64,000 bases of DNA from Gemmatimonadaceae bacterium (GCA_020846935.1 JADLCY010000001.1:62001-126000), one strand, 5' to 3'; shown: positions 41,303-50,743, counted from the first letter of the stretch. Translations and numbers: made by a program. Notes: a model not told the origin generated them from the sequence alone.

Positions 41303-43048
41303 ATGCGCATCGTGCGGACTGTGGCGAGCCTGAGCCTGATGGTCGTGTCGACGGCCGGGGCGCAGTCGCTGGACCAGCGGGCCCTGCCGACGGAAGTCGC
41401 CGACGAGGTCATCAGGGTCTTCAATGCATCGGGCACGCGTCGCGTGGATGGCCGGCTGCGGGTGGAGGCCGGTGAGGAGGTAGCGCGGGATCTTGCCGTC
41501 ATCGGTGGTCCGTTGACCATCGCCGGCCGCGTAACCGGTCGCATCGTGGCGGTCAACGCCACGGTGGAGCTGGTAAGCGGCGGGTCGGTCAATGGCGACA
41601 TCCTGGTCGTCGGTGGGAGCGTGGTCGGTCGCGAACTGGCTGAGGTCTCGGGAACGATCAGGACGTACAGCGCGCGTCTCGCCTTTCGCCGCGACGGGGA
41701 GTTGATCACGCGGCGCAGCGTGGACGACGACGCGGACGAGGGCCTTCGCTGGTGGCAGCGGCAGGATCGCTGGCGTGACCGCGGCTGGGGCGACATCCGG
41801 CTCGTGTCGGCGCGCACCTACAACCGTGTCGAAGGCCTCCCGATTCAGGTGGGCCCGGCGTTCGGACGTGAGATGGACTGGGGGCGGGTCTCGGTGGACG
41901 CGTTAGGCATCATTCGCAGCGCCGATCGGTTCGAGTGGACACCGGCCAACATCGGCCACACCGCCAAAGTCGAGGTGCGAGTGGGGCGCGAGGAGGGCGT
42001 GCGCCTTGGCATCCGTCACTTCGACGTCGTGGACGCCGTGGAACCCTGGCAGCTCAGCGACTCCGAGGTCGGCCTCGCGTCCTTCTTCCTGCACCGCGAC
42101 TACCGCGACTACTACAACCGGCTCGGCGGTACCGTCTACGCCTCGGCTTTCTCCGGCCGCGGCGCGGACCTTGGCATCTCGTTTTCTCAGCAGCGCTGGG
42201 CGGCGCGCGACACGCGCGATCCGTGGACCCTGTTCCGTGATACCGACCAGTGGCGCGCCAATCCGCAGATGGACGACGCCTCGTTCCACCTGCTGGGCAT
42301 CACGGGTCGCTACGACTCACGGAACGACGATCGCAGCCCGTGGTCGGGGTGGCTGCTCACCGCCGAATACGAGCTGGGCAACGGCACGATCAGGCACTAC
42401 GGCGCCACGTCGTCCGGCGTGCGCACGGCAACGGAGGGCGGCCGCACCACGTACGACCGCCTGCTCCTTGATCTGCGGCGCTACACGCGCGTGGCGCCCA
42501 ACGCCCAGCTCAACGTTCGCGTCGCGGCCGGCGGATGGCTGAGCGGCGACGATCTGCCCCTGCAGCGCCGGTTCTCGCTCGGCGGACCCGCCAACATGCC
42601 GGGCTACGACTTCCGGCGATTCGAGCTTCGCAACGATCCGGCGGCGGTGGACTACCTGACGTGCGGCAACTACGGCGTGGCCGGCGTCCTCAATCCCGTG
42701 GGAACGCCCGGCGAGTGCGAGCGGTTTGCGCTCGCGCAGGTCGAGTTCCGCGGGGATCTCGACCTCGACCCCTTCGGCATCCTCGACGAGGATCGGCACT
42801 GGCGGCGGCGCGGGTGGGGCCGTGGCACGCAGTGGGTCGTGTTTGCCGATGCCGGTCGCGGCTGGCTCGTCGGGACGCCCGATGGCGGTCGCACGTTTGC
42901 GAAGTCCTCGTTCCCCAGGCTGTCGACGTTTCGGACCGATGTCGGCATCGGCCTCGTGCTGGACGACCTGGGGCTCTATCTGGCGAAGTCGCTGTCGCAC
43001 TCCGGGGCGCCGGTCAACTTCTTCATTCGGTTGCGCCCGCGGTTCTAG
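41303..43048 (+). CDS. Outer-membrane beta-barrel with bactofilin-like N-terminal domain
   Basis: 581 residues from ATG 41303 (GGGAG six bases upstream). Signal peptide: VASLSLMVVSTAGAQ. About residues 45-125 form short repeated hydrophobic strands (ARDLAVIGGPLTIAGRVTG, RIVAVNATVELVSGGSVNG, DILVVGGSVVG) like the polymer-forming bactofilin solenoid. The rest is rich in barrel strands and ends like Omp85/surface-antigen barrels (RRFSLGGPANMPGYDF, VVFADAGRGW, FRTDVGIGLVLDDLGLYLAKSLS, and final FFIRLRPRF with C-terminal Phe). The function is not known. Position after the sigma-54 site suggests control by the kinase system. TAGTG overlap couples it to the next gene. Confidence 0.82.
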   Translation: MRIVRTVASLSLMVVSTAGAQSLDQRALPTEVADEVIRVFNASGTRRVDGRLRVEAGEEVARDLAVIGGPLTIAGRVTGRIVAVNATVELVSGGSVNGDILVVGGSVVGRELAEVSGTIRTYSARLAFRRDGELITRRSVDDDADEGLRWWQRQDRWRDRGWGDIRLVSARTYNRVEGLPIQVGPAFGREMDWGRVSVDALGIIRSADRFEWTPANIGHTAKVEVRVGREEGVRLGIRHFDVVDAVEPWQLSDSEVGLASFFLHRDYRDYYNRLGGTVYASAFSGRGADLGISFSQQRWAARDTRDPWTLFRDTDQWRANPQMDDASFHLLGITGRYDSRNDDRSPWSGWLLTAEYELGNGTIRHYGATSSGVRTATEGGRTTYDRLLLDLRRYTRVAPNAQLNVRVAAGGWLSGDDLPLQRRFSLGGPANMPGYDFRRFELRNDPAAVDYLTCGNYGVAGVLNPVGTPGECERFALAQVEFRGDLDLDPFGILDEDRHWRRRGWGRGTQWVVFADAGRGWLVGTPDGGRTFAKSSFPRLSTFRTDVGIGLVLDDLGLYLAKSLSHSGAPVNFFIRLRPRF

Positions 43049-43713
43049 TGAGGGGCGCCGGGTTCCGACGACTCGCGGCCATCGCCTTCCTGCTCGCCGC
43101 GCCACCCGGCGCGGCACAGGAGCGCCCGGCGCTGCTGGTCACGCTGCCTCCCCGCGATTCCGTGGGCGAGGTCGGGCCGCTCGTGCGCGCGAGCCATGTG
43201 CTGGACGATCGCCGCATTCGCGAACTCATGGACCATGGCTTTCCGGCGCGACTGCACTACCGCGTTGAGCTGTGGACGACCGGCGGATTGTTCAACCGCA
43301 TGCTGCGCGCGGTCGAGTGGGACCTCGGCGTGCGCTACGACCCGATGGGGCGAACCTTCGAGGCGGTGCGCGTGACCGGCGACTCGGTGAGCAGCCTCGG
43401 CGTGTTCCGCGACTACACCTCGGCAGCAGCGGAAGTCGAGCGTGCCTACCGCCCGGTGTTCCGGCCTCCGCCTTCCGGAGCGCGGTTGTACTACAACGTC
43501 ACGCTGACGCTCGAGATGATGTCGGTGGGCGATCTCGACGAGCTGGTGCGCTGGGTCCGTGGCGACCTCGGGCCGGCGGTGCGCGGGCAGAGGAACCCCG
43601 GCACGGCGCTCGGGCGCGGCGCGCGCACGCTGGTCTCCCGGCTGCTCGGCGGTGAGCGGCGCACGCTCGAGGCACGGAGCCCGCGCTTTACCGTCCCGGT
43701 GCCCGACCGTTAG
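43048..43713 (+). CDS. Exported DUF4390-like protein
   Basis: 221 residues from GTG 43048, signal peptide (LAAIAFLLAAPPGAAQ). The core FPARLHYRVELWTTGGLFNRM, then VEWDLGVRYDPMGRTFEAVR, resembles DUF4390 (periplasmic proteins with ELW...RRG and W-x-L-x-YDP patterns). In many proteobacteria DUF4390 genes lie next to ntrY/ntrX, which strengthens the reading of this locus as an NtrYX-like envelope system. Function is unknown. It overlaps the barrel gene by one base. Confidence 0.7.
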   Translation: MRGAGFRRLAAIAFLLAAPPGAAQERPALLVTLPPRDSVGEVGPLVRASHVLDDRRIRELMDHGFPARLHYRVELWTTGGLFNRMLRAVEWDLGVRYDPMGRTFEAVRVTGDSVSSLGVFRDYTSAAAEVERAYRPVFRPPPSGARLYYNVTLTLEMMSVGDLDELVRWVRGDLGPAVRGQRNPGTALGRGARTLVSRLLGGERRTLEARSPRFTVPVPDR

Positions 43714-43938
43714 ATCGTTGGCCCGAGCCGGGCTGATGCGGAGGGCGACCCACCGGTAGTCCTGGAACGTCACGACGGGTGGCGGTCGCCGTCCGGGGCC
43801 CGAAGCTTCCTCGTACAGACGCTGCGCATCGCGACGCCGCATCTGCCTGCGCCGCCCCGGGGGTGTGCGGCCGGAGATCCCTGACGGATCCGGTGCAGTT
43901 GCGGGACATCGGGCGGACGCCGCCGCCCGATGCGACCT

Positions 43939-44514
43939 TCAGCCGTGCGCCCGGCGCTCGAATCCTTCGAGCCGGCGCAGTGTTTCGGCGCCGTAGAACA
44001 TGCGGATGTAGCGCGACTGGATCGGCGTGAGGCGACGCACCGCCCAGCTCAGGTGCACGAAGTGCGGCTCGACGGGCGGATGCATCGGGTGCATCCCGAT
44101 TTCGCTCGGGAGCCGGTTCGACTTGCGCGTGTTGCACGACGAACAGGCCGTGACAACGTTGGTCCACTCGTTCGTGCCGCCGCGCGACAACGGAATCAGG
44201 TGATCGCGCGTCAGGGCCTCACGCGGCTTGAGATCGAACGCCGCGCGGCCGCAGTACTGGCACGTGTACTCGTCCCTCGCAAACAGGAACGTATTCGTAA
44301 CCTGCCGCCGGAACTTCCGTGGGACGTGGATGAATCGTGTCAGGCGAATGACCGAAGGGCGCGGGAGGGTCAGCCGCTCGCTGCGCATCACCTTGCCCGT
44401 ATCCGCTTCGACGATCTCCGCCTTGCCATCGATCACCAGGCGCAGGGCACGCTTGAGCGGAACCATGGTCAATGGTTCGAACGATGCATTGAGTGCGAGA
44501 CAGCCTACGAGCAC
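43939..44514 (-). CDS. HNH endonuclease-domain protein
   Basis: 191 residues starting at GTG 44514 with AGGAGG five bases upstream. The N-terminal ~65 residues (LALNASFEPLTMVPLKRALRLVI...) are a conserved lead-in seen in this HNH subgroup. The HNH domain has CQYCGR, LTRDHLIPLSRGGTNEWTNVVTACSSCNTRKSN with two CxxC zinc pairs and the His-Asn-His type catalytic set. Such stand-alone HNH proteins are common and their biological role is mostly unknown. About 225 featureless bases separate it from the convergent DUF4390 gene. Confidence 0.88.
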   Translation of the reverse strand: MLVGCLALNASFEPLTMVPLKRALRLVIDGKAEIVEADTGKVMRSERLTLPRPSVIRLTRFIHVPRKFRRQVTNTFLFARDEYTCQYCGRAAFDLKPREALTRDHLIPLSRGGTNEWTNVVTACSSCNTRKSNRLPSEIGMHPMHPPVEPHFVHLSWAVRRLTPIQSRYIRMFYGAETLRRLEGFERRAHG

Positions 44515-44541
44515 CGGGACCTCCTGTCCCTGAAAACGAAA

Positions 44542-44568
44542 CTCCCGTCCAATGCCATGGGACGGGAG
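44542..44568 (-). terminator. Intrinsic-type terminator after ilvE
   Basis: CTCCCGTCC (44542-44550) pairs with GGACGGGAG (44560-44568). On the minus strand the stem is followed by TTTCGTTTTC. It separates ilvE from the HNH gene. Confidence 0.75.
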
Positions 44569-44677
44569 CAGACACCAGCACCGCGCACTGCACGCGGACT
44601 GCTCCAGCCACCCCTGATGAGGGCCCTGCTTGCACGCTCGCTTGCTGAGTGTGGGCGACCCAACGCGCCGGTCGTGA

Positions 44678-45625
44678 TCATGCCGGCACGCTCACGGGTA
44701 CCGGGGTCAGCCAACCATGACGATCGGGGAGCCGCCCCTTGGCGATTCCCATGAACTCCTGCTGGATCCGGCGGGTGATCTCGCCGGGCTTTCCTGCCCC
44801 GACCGGCAGACGGTCCACCGAGCGAATCGGCGTGATCTCCGCCGCCGTCCCGGTAAAGAACGCCTCGTCCGCGAGGTAGAGCATCTCGCGCGGCAACTGC
44901 GCTTCACGGACCTCCAGATCCATGTCGCGGGCGAGCCGCATCACCGTGTCCCTCGTGATGCCGTGCAGGATGCCGTTGGCGATCTGCGAGGTGTAGAGCA
45001 CACCATCACGAACGAGGAAGAGGTTTTCGCCACTGCCCTCGGCAATGAAGCCGAACGAGTCCAGCATGATGCCTTCGCTGTAGTCGTCCTGCTTGGCCTC
45101 CACCTTGGAAAGGCCGGAATTCATGTAGTTCCCGCCGGCCTTGGCCATCGCCGGAAACGTGTCCGGCGCCGCGCGTCGCCAGCTCGAGACCCGCACGTCG
45201 ACGCCCTCGGTGAGCGCCTCGTGACCCAGGTAGGCGCCCCACTTCCAGCAGATGATGAAACACTCCACGGGCACACCCACCGGGTAGAACCCCATCTGCT
45301 CGCCCGTCCGCACGACCACCGGGCGGATGTAGCATTCCCGAAGGTCGTTGGCGGCCACGGTATCCACCGTCGCCTGCACCAGCTCGTCGACGGAGTAGCG
45401 CAGCGGAAACCGATAGATCTTGGACGAATCCAGGAGCCGGCGCATGTGTTCCCGCAAGCGGAACACGGCACCGCCCGAGGGCGTCTGGTAGCACCGGATG
45501 CCCTCGAACACGGACGAGCCGTAGTGAACGACGTGCGACATGACGTGGAGTGTCGCGTCGCTCCAGTTCACGAGCTCGCCATCGCGCCAGATCTTCTGAG
45601 TCTTGCCCGAAGCAGGGTCGGCCAT
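44678..45625 (-). CDS. ilvE: Branched-chain amino acid aminotransferase
   Basis: 315 residues of PLP fold type IV. Features: IWRDGELVNWSDATLHVMSHVVHYGSSVFEGIRCY, ECYIRPVVVRTGEQMG, PLP lysine in MNSGLSKVEAK, EGIMLDSFGFIAEGSGENLFLV, and GITRDTVMRLARD. It interconverts Leu/Ile/Val and their keto acids. The start is at MADPASG (45625) with a CGGAGA RBS; a TAGTAT -10-like hexamer is ~17 bases further upstream. Confidence 0.94.
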   Translation of the reverse strand: MADPASGKTQKIWRDGELVNWSDATLHVMSHVVHYGSSVFEGIRCYQTPSGGAVFRLREHMRRLLDSSKIYRFPLRYSVDELVQATVDTVAANDLRECYIRPVVVRTGEQMGFYPVGVPVECFIICWKWGAYLGHEALTEGVDVRVSSWRRAAPDTFPAMAKAGGNYMNSGLSKVEAKQDDYSEGIMLDSFGFIAEGSGENLFLVRDGVLYTSQIANGILHGITRDTVMRLARDMDLEVREAQLPREMLYLADEAFFTGTAAEITPIRSVDRLPVGAGKPGEITRRIQQEFMGIAKGRLPDRHGWLTPVPVSVPA

Positions 45626-45687
45626 GGGATTCTCCGTCGCGAATACTACACAGCGCACGCCGGCAAGGGCAGGCGCGGCGGCGCTCC

Positions 45688-47043
45688 CTACCGAACCGCG
45701 GACGCAGCCAACACGGGCTCGGCCAGGGCGAGCGCGGCCTCGTGCACCACGGCCACGTCCGCGCGGATATCGGCCAGCAAAGCCCCATCGCGCACCAGCT
45801 CGCGCCCGGCCACGGTCACGAACCGGGCCCGCCGACCCGCCGCACCAAACACCAGGGCCGGCTCGGGGGCATGCACCGGGACGTCACCCACGCCGTCGAG
45901 CGGAAAGGCCACCAGGTCCGCGGCCAGCCCCGGCACCAGCGCACCGATCGCCTGGCCCATGCCTAACGACTCGGCGCCACCCAGGGTGGCCATGCGCAGC
46001 GCCTCGCCAGCGGAGAGCGCGTCGGGTCGCCCCAGTCGCACCCGCTGCTGGAACGCCGCCACTCGCGCCTCGTCCAGCAGGTCCACACGGTTGCTGCTCG
46101 CCACCGAGTCGCTCCCGAGCCCCACCGGGACTCCGGCCGCGCGCAGCTCCAGCAGTGGCGCGATGCCGTGGCCCAGCTTGGCGTTGGAGGCCGGGCAGTG
46201 GGCGACGCGGGATCCGCTGTCCCGCACCAGGGCAACGTCGGCCGCGTCCGCTCGGACCGCGTGCACCAGCAACGGGCGCGTGACCAGGATCCCCGTGTCG
46301 TGCAGGAGCGCGATCGGCGATCGGGCGCGCGGCGACACCGCGATTCCACGGGCACGCCAGGCCTCGGCAAACTCCCCGCTGCCTGCGCGCACCAGCGCAT
46401 CCTCGGCAGCACCCTCGGCCACATGGACCGTGAGCGGGTAGCCGTCATCGAGCGCCAGGGACGCGGTCGCCCGAAAGAGCGCGTCGCTCACCGTGTACGG
46501 CGCGTGCGGCGAGACACCGACCGAGACGAGGTCCGTCGAACGGGCCCGCATCGATTCGACCTGCGTGCGCAGTGCCCCGATCGCCGAGGGGCACTGCGCG
46601 GGATCGGGGCCAAAGACCTCCCTGAAGACGATCCCGCGAACGCCCATTGAGACCATCGCGTCGAGCGAAACGCCCGAGTCGCTCACGTCGGCCCAGGTCG
46701 TGATCCCCGCCAGCAGCCCTTCGGCGAGGCCCACCCGTGCCGCCGCCAACCGACGCGCCTCCGTCATGGTGGCCTCGCGCGTCTTCGTCAGGCGGAGGAT
46801 CCATTGCCTGAACGGAAGATCCTCGAGCCACCCACGCATCGGTGTGAGTTCGAGGTGCGCGTGCACGTTGACCAGCCCCGGCGTGAGCGCACAGTCGCCA
46901 AGGTCGATGCGCGGGCCGGGCGGTGCTTCCTGGACCGGCCCGACCCACACGATGCGTCCGTCTTCGATGGCGACCGCACCGCGGGCGATGGGCGCGGTGG
47001 CGATCGGCAGCACCCATCGCGCCACGTACACACGATCGATCAT
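45688..47043 (-). CDS. Amidohydrolase of the MtaD/TrzN/guanine deaminase group
   Basis: 451 residues from ATG 47043. HxH in LTPGLVNVHAHLELTPMRGW, VGVSPHAPYTVS, VHVAEG (metal His), LLVHAVRAD, CPASNAKLGHGIAPLLEL, and metal Asp in GLGSDSVASSNRVDLL. These are typical of aminohydrolases acting on methylthioadenosine, S-adenosylhomocysteine, guanine or triazines. The substrate is not settled. The ATG overlaps the stop of the PBP gene (ATGA). Leu-Gly codons near residue 350 carry the octamer. Confidence 0.85.
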   Translation of the reverse strand: MIDRVYVARWVLPIATAPIARGAVAIEDGRIVWVGPVQEAPPGPRIDLGDCALTPGLVNVHAHLELTPMRGWLEDLPFRQWILRLTKTREATMTEARRLAAARVGLAEGLLAGITTWADVSDSGVSLDAMVSMGVRGIVFREVFGPDPAQCPSAIGALRTQVESMRARSTDLVSVGVSPHAPYTVSDALFRATASLALDDGYPLTVHVAEGAAEDALVRAGSGEFAEAWRARGIAVSPRARSPIALLHDTGILVTRPLLVHAVRADAADVALVRDSGSRVAHCPASNAKLGHGIAPLLELRAAGVPVGLGSDSVASSNRVDLLDEARVAAFQQRVRLGRPDALSAGEALRMATLGGAESLGMGQAIGALVPGLAADLVAFPLDGVGDVPVHAPEPALVFGAAGRRARFVTVAGRELVRDGALLADIRADVAVVHEAALALAEPVLAASAVR

Positions 47044-49271
47044 CGCGGAATCCTGAACGGATTCGTGGAGTCGCTCCTGGCCTTGGCCTGCGGCTTCGGG
47101 GCCACGGGGAGCGCGGCCGGACGCGCCGCCGCGGTGTCGACGTGCGGCTGGATCTGGAACGGATTGGCCGCGCACGCCGCCGACTCGGTGCCGGCAAGGA
47201 AGTAGTCGCCAGCCTGGAGCGGACCGCCGCACGTGCTCGCGAAGACCACACCATCGGGCCGAGGCCAGTCCGGGGGCACCGGCTTGCGCCGGTACACCTC
47301 GAGCATGAACTGCGTGAACGCCGGCGCCGCGAGGCGCCCGCCCTGCGCGTTCGGCATGATCTTCTTTGGCGCGTCGAAGCCCATCCAGACACCGGCCACG
47401 AGGTCAGCGGTGTACCCCACGTACCAGACATCGGCGCCGTCGTTGGTCGTCCCGGTCTTGCCACCCGACGGGACGTGGAAGCCCGCGCCCCACACGCTCC
47501 CCGCCGCCGTGCCACGCTGCACGACGCCCTTCATCATGTCGACGATGAGCCAGGCCGCCGATGGGCTCATGACCTCCTCGGACTGATACGCGGGCTTCCA
47601 CAGCACCTCACCCCGCTGATTCTCGACGCGGAGAATCGCGTTAGGCGTCGAGCGCATGCCGAGGTTGGCGAACGTGGAATACGAGGCAATGAGCTGGATG
47701 GGGTAGACGTCCGCCGAACCGATGAAGATCGATGGGTATGGCGGGATGAACGTCTGCAGGCCAAAGGCGCGGGCCATCTGGATCACCGCGCTCTCGCCCA
47801 CGTCCATGCCCGCGCGGATGGCGACAATGTTGCGCGACTGGGCGAACCCGGTCCGCATCGTCATCGGCCCCTCGTACTTTCCGTCGTAGTTGCGCGGGCT
47901 CCAGATCGAACCATCGACCTGCGGCAATGCGATCGGAGAGTCATCGTATACCGTCGCCGGCGCCCGCCCGTTCATCACCGCGGTGGCGTAGACAATCGGC
48001 TTGAACGTGGACCCGGGCTGCCGAAGCGCCTGCGTGGCGCGGTTGAACTTGCTGTCGTCGTAGTCGCGCCCGCCGATCAGGGCGCGGACCGCGCCGGTGC
48101 GGGGATCCAGCGCGACGAAGGCTCCCTGCAGGTAGGGCGACTCGGGGTTGGCGGAGGTCTGCGCGCCGCCGCCGCGCGCGAGGTACTGCTCCATCGTGGT
48201 GTGCGAGTACTTGCCGTACTTGCCGGACTCGATGGTGCGCATCTGCGTCTCGAGGGCACGGTCCGCGGCGGTCTGCAGGTCGAGGTCCAGCGTGGTGTAG
48301 ACGCGAAGTCCCTCGTCGTACAACCGCTCGCCGAACTTCTTCTCCAGCTGCTGGCGCACCCACTCGACGAAATACGGGGCGACGTCACCGCTCTCGGTGC
48401 GCTGCGCGAGCTGCAGCGGATAGGCCTTGGCCAGCGAGGCGTCGTCGTCGGAAATCGAGCCCTGGCGGCGCATCAGCTCGATGATCGTGTTGCGCCGCAT
48501 GATGGCCCGATCGGGATACCGGCGCGGGTTGTAGCGCGTCGGCGCCTTGGGGATGGCCGCGAGCGTCGCCGCCTCCGCCAGGTTGAGGTCCCGCACCGAC
48601 TTGCCGAAGTAGCGCTGAGACGCCGTCTCGATGCCGAACGCCCCGGAGCCGAGGTTGATCTGGTTGAGGTACAACTCGAGGATCTTCTGCTTGGGGTACC
48701 GCGCCTCGATCATCATCGCCACGCGGCTCTCGCGAATCTTGCGCACCAGGCTGCCTAACGAAACCGAACGCTCGCGCGAGATCTGATCAGGGAACACGTT
48801 GCGCGCCAGCTGCATCGTGATCGTCGAGAACCCCTCGGCGAACGCCCCCTGGCGGAGGTTGGCCAGCATCGACCCCGGAATGCGCAGCCAGTCGATCCCG
48901 CCGTGCGAAAAGAAGCGCTTGTCTTCCGTCTGCACGAATGCGTTGCGCACCACCGGCGGAATGTCGTCATACTGCACGAGCGTCCGCCGCTCGATCCCCA
49001 GTTCCGCCACGAATCGGCCGTCCACGGCATAGAGCTTGGACGTCTGGCTCGGCTGGTAGCTGTCGAGGACCGTGACTGCGGGGCAGCGATTGCTTCGGCA
49101 GACGAGGGTCCACGCCCCGATGGCGCCGCCGAGGCCAAAGCAACCGAAGAAGACGACGGCCAGGCCGACACCCCGGGTCAGGCGTGGATGACGCGCGAAC
49201 CACGAAGGGCCGGAGCGCCGAGCGGGCGTGCGGCGGAACCAGCGGGTCAGGCGATCGAGGACGCGGCGCAT
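47040..49271 (-). CDS. Class A penicillin-binding protein (PBP1A-like)
   Basis: 743 residues. Cytoplasmic basic N-terminus, TM ~34-54 (GVGLAVVFFGCFGLGGAIGAW). The GT51 transglycosylase domain has FVQTEDKRFFSHGGIDW with catalytic Glu and the GFSTITMQLARN signature. The transpeptidase has SxxK in QPGSTFKPI, SRN, and SGGKTGTTND. It has a Pro/Ala/Lys tail. It makes and crosslinks peptidoglycan. It carries two octamers (47639, 48753). It is divergent from tyrS and coupled to the downstream amidohydrolase. Confidence 0.96.
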   Translation of the reverse strand: MRRVLDRLTRWFRRTPARRSGPSWFARHPRLTRGVGLAVVFFGCFGLGGAIGAWTLVCRSNRCPAVTVLDSYQPSQTSKLYAVDGRFVAELGIERRTLVQYDDIPPVVRNAFVQTEDKRFFSHGGIDWLRIPGSMLANLRQGAFAEGFSTITMQLARNVFPDQISRERSVSLGSLVRKIRESRVAMMIEARYPKQKILELYLNQINLGSGAFGIETASQRYFGKSVRDLNLAEAATLAAIPKAPTRYNPRRYPDRAIMRRNTIIELMRRQGSISDDDASLAKAYPLQLAQRTESGDVAPYFVEWVRQQLEKKFGERLYDEGLRVYTTLDLDLQTAADRALETQMRTIESGKYGKYSHTTMEQYLARGGGAQTSANPESPYLQGAFVALDPRTGAVRALIGGRDYDDSKFNRATQALRQPGSTFKPIVYATAVMNGRAPATVYDDSPIALPQVDGSIWSPRNYDGKYEGPMTMRTGFAQSRNIVAIRAGMDVGESAVIQMARAFGLQTFIPPYPSIFIGSADVYPIQLIASYSTFANLGMRSTPNAILRVENQRGEVLWKPAYQSEEVMSPSAAWLIVDMMKGVVQRGTAAGSVWGAGFHVPSGGKTGTTNDGADVWYVGYTADLVAGVWMGFDAPKKIMPNAQGGRLAAPAFTQFMLEVYRRKPVPPDWPRPDGVVFASTCGGPLQAGDYFLAGTESAACAANPFQIQPHVDTAAARPAALPVAPKPQAKARSDSTNPFRIPR

Positions 49272-49462
49272 CGTGAAGTCGAAGGTAGGCTCCCGGCGGA
49301 TGATCGGGTAGGCGCGGCGACCGGTGGCGTCGTGCGACCATGTCGTGCCGGCCCAGGGTCGCGCCTCCCAAACCGCCCAACGACAGCCTGTACCCGGTCG
49401 CCACCGCGACGTTCGCGACGGCCTTACGATGGCCGTGATCGCTGATTCCGGTCGTTCCTCGG

Positions 49463-49468
49463 TACTAT
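49463..49468 (+). promoter_or_regulatory. -10 hexamer directly before tyrS
   Basis: TACTAT ends six bases before the tyrS ATG, so transcription would start at or next to the start codon (leaderless). No good -35 was found. Confidence 0.4.
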
Positions 49469-49474
49469 TCCCGC

Positions 49475-50743
49475 ATGACGACGTCTTTCATTGACGAGCT
49501 CTCCTGGCGGGGGCTCCTGCACCAGGCCACTGACGGGGCCGCCGAAGCGCTGAGCAAGGGACCGGTCTCCGGCTACATCGGGTTCGACCCCACCGGCAGC
49601 TCGCTCCACGTGGGACACCTGGTCCAGGTGATGGGACTGGTGTTCCTGCAACGCTGTGGCCATCGGCCAGTCGCCCTGGTGGGCGGCGGCACGGGCATGA
49701 TCGGTGACCCCAGCGGGAGGAGCGCCGAGCGGAACCTGATCTCGCTGGAGCAGGTGACCGCCAACGCCGAGTCCATTCGCACACAGCTCTCGCGCTTCCT
49801 CGACTTCTCCGGCCCACGCGGCGCGCGGATGGTCAACAACGCCGACTGGCTCCTGTCGATGTCGCTCGTCGCGTTCCTGCGCGACGTCGGCAAGCACTTT
49901 GGCGTCAACTACATGCTGGCGAAGGATGTGGTGAAGTCCCGGCTCGAGAGCGGGATCTCGTACACGGAGTTCTCGTACATGCTCCTGCAATCGTATGATT
50001 TTCTCGAACTGTACCGGCGCGAGGGTGTCTCGCTGCAGCTTGGCGGGAGCGACCAGTGGGGCAACATCACCGCCGGCACGGAGCTCATTCGCCGTTCGAT
50101 CGGCGGCGATGCGCACGGCATCACGCTGCCGCTGGTCACGACCGCCGACGGCAAGAAGTTCGGCAAGACGGCGGAGGGCACGAGCGTGTGGCTGGATGCG
50201 GCGCGAACGTCGCCGTATCGCTTCTACCAGTTCTGGATCAACGTCGACGATCGCAACGTGAAGCAGTATCTCCGCATGTTTTCGCTGCGGGAGCGCGAGG
50301 CCATCGAGGCGCTGGATCGCGACGTGGACGAGCGACCGGAATCCCGCGCGGCACAGGCGGCGTTGGCGTACGAGGTGACCGCGCGCGTGCATGGGGACGC
50401 TGCGGCCCGCGCCGCCCGGGACGCATCGCGCGTGGTGTTTGACAAACGCGCCGATGCGCATGCGCTATCGATGGACACGCTCGAGATGCTTCGCGGAGAA
50501 CTCCCGCTGGCGCGGACGACCTCGACCGCCGAGGGCCTGCCGATCGTCGACCTGCTGGTGGACCTCGGCTTCGTGAAGTCCAGAGGCGAGGCGCGACGCC
50601 AGCTGCAGCAGGGCGCAGTCTCGATCAACGGGCGACGCATCGGTGCGGATGAAACCCACGTGCCGGCGAGTGACGCGCTCCACGGGAAGTTCCTGCTGGT
50701 GCGCAAGGGCGGGCGTGAGATGGGGATCGCCGAACTGAGCTGA
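49475..50743 (+). CDS. tyrS: Tyrosyl-tRNA synthetase
   Basis: 422 residues, normal length. Class I signatures: YIGFDPTGSSLHVGH (HIGH-like), GGGTGMIGDPSGRS, YMLLQSYDF, QLGGSDQWGNI, and KKFGKT (KMSKS-like). The C-terminal S4 RNA-binding domain covers about 350-415 (DLLVDLGFVKSRGEARRQLQQGAVSINGRRI). It charges tRNA-Tyr. There is no Shine-Dalgarno sequence; a -10-like hexamer abuts the start, suggesting leaderless translation. Confidence 0.97.
   Translation: MTTSFIDELSWRGLLHQATDGAAEALSKGPVSGYIGFDPTGSSLHVGHLVQVMGLVFLQRCGHRPVALVGGGTGMIGDPSGRSAERNLISLEQVTANAESIRTQLSRFLDFSGPRGARMVNNADWLLSMSLVAFLRDVGKHFGVNYMLAKDVVKSRLESGISYTEFSYMLLQSYDFLELYRREGVSLQLGGSDQWGNITAGTELIRRSIGGDAHGITLPLVTTADGKKFGKTAEGTSVWLDAARTSPYRFYQFWINVDDRNVKQYLRMFSLREREAIEALDRDVDERPESRAAQAALAYEVTARVHGDAAARAARDASRVVFDKRADAHALSMDTLEMLRGELPLARTTSTAEGLPIVDLLVDLGFVKSRGEARRQLQQGAVSINGRRIGADETHVPASDALHGKFLLVRKGGREMGIAELS

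Noticed and set aside
43714-43938. Minus-strand frame with VVTFQDYRWVALRISPAR upstream of the DUF4390 gene end
   Set aside because: The segment looks protein-like but has no RBS and runs without a stop into the antisense of the DUF4390 gene. Not enough support.
44717-48758. Long plus-strand frames (574 and 611 codons) opposite ilvE, the amidohydrolase and the PBP
   Set aside because: Their translations have no recognisable motifs and the opposite strand encodes clear enzyme families.
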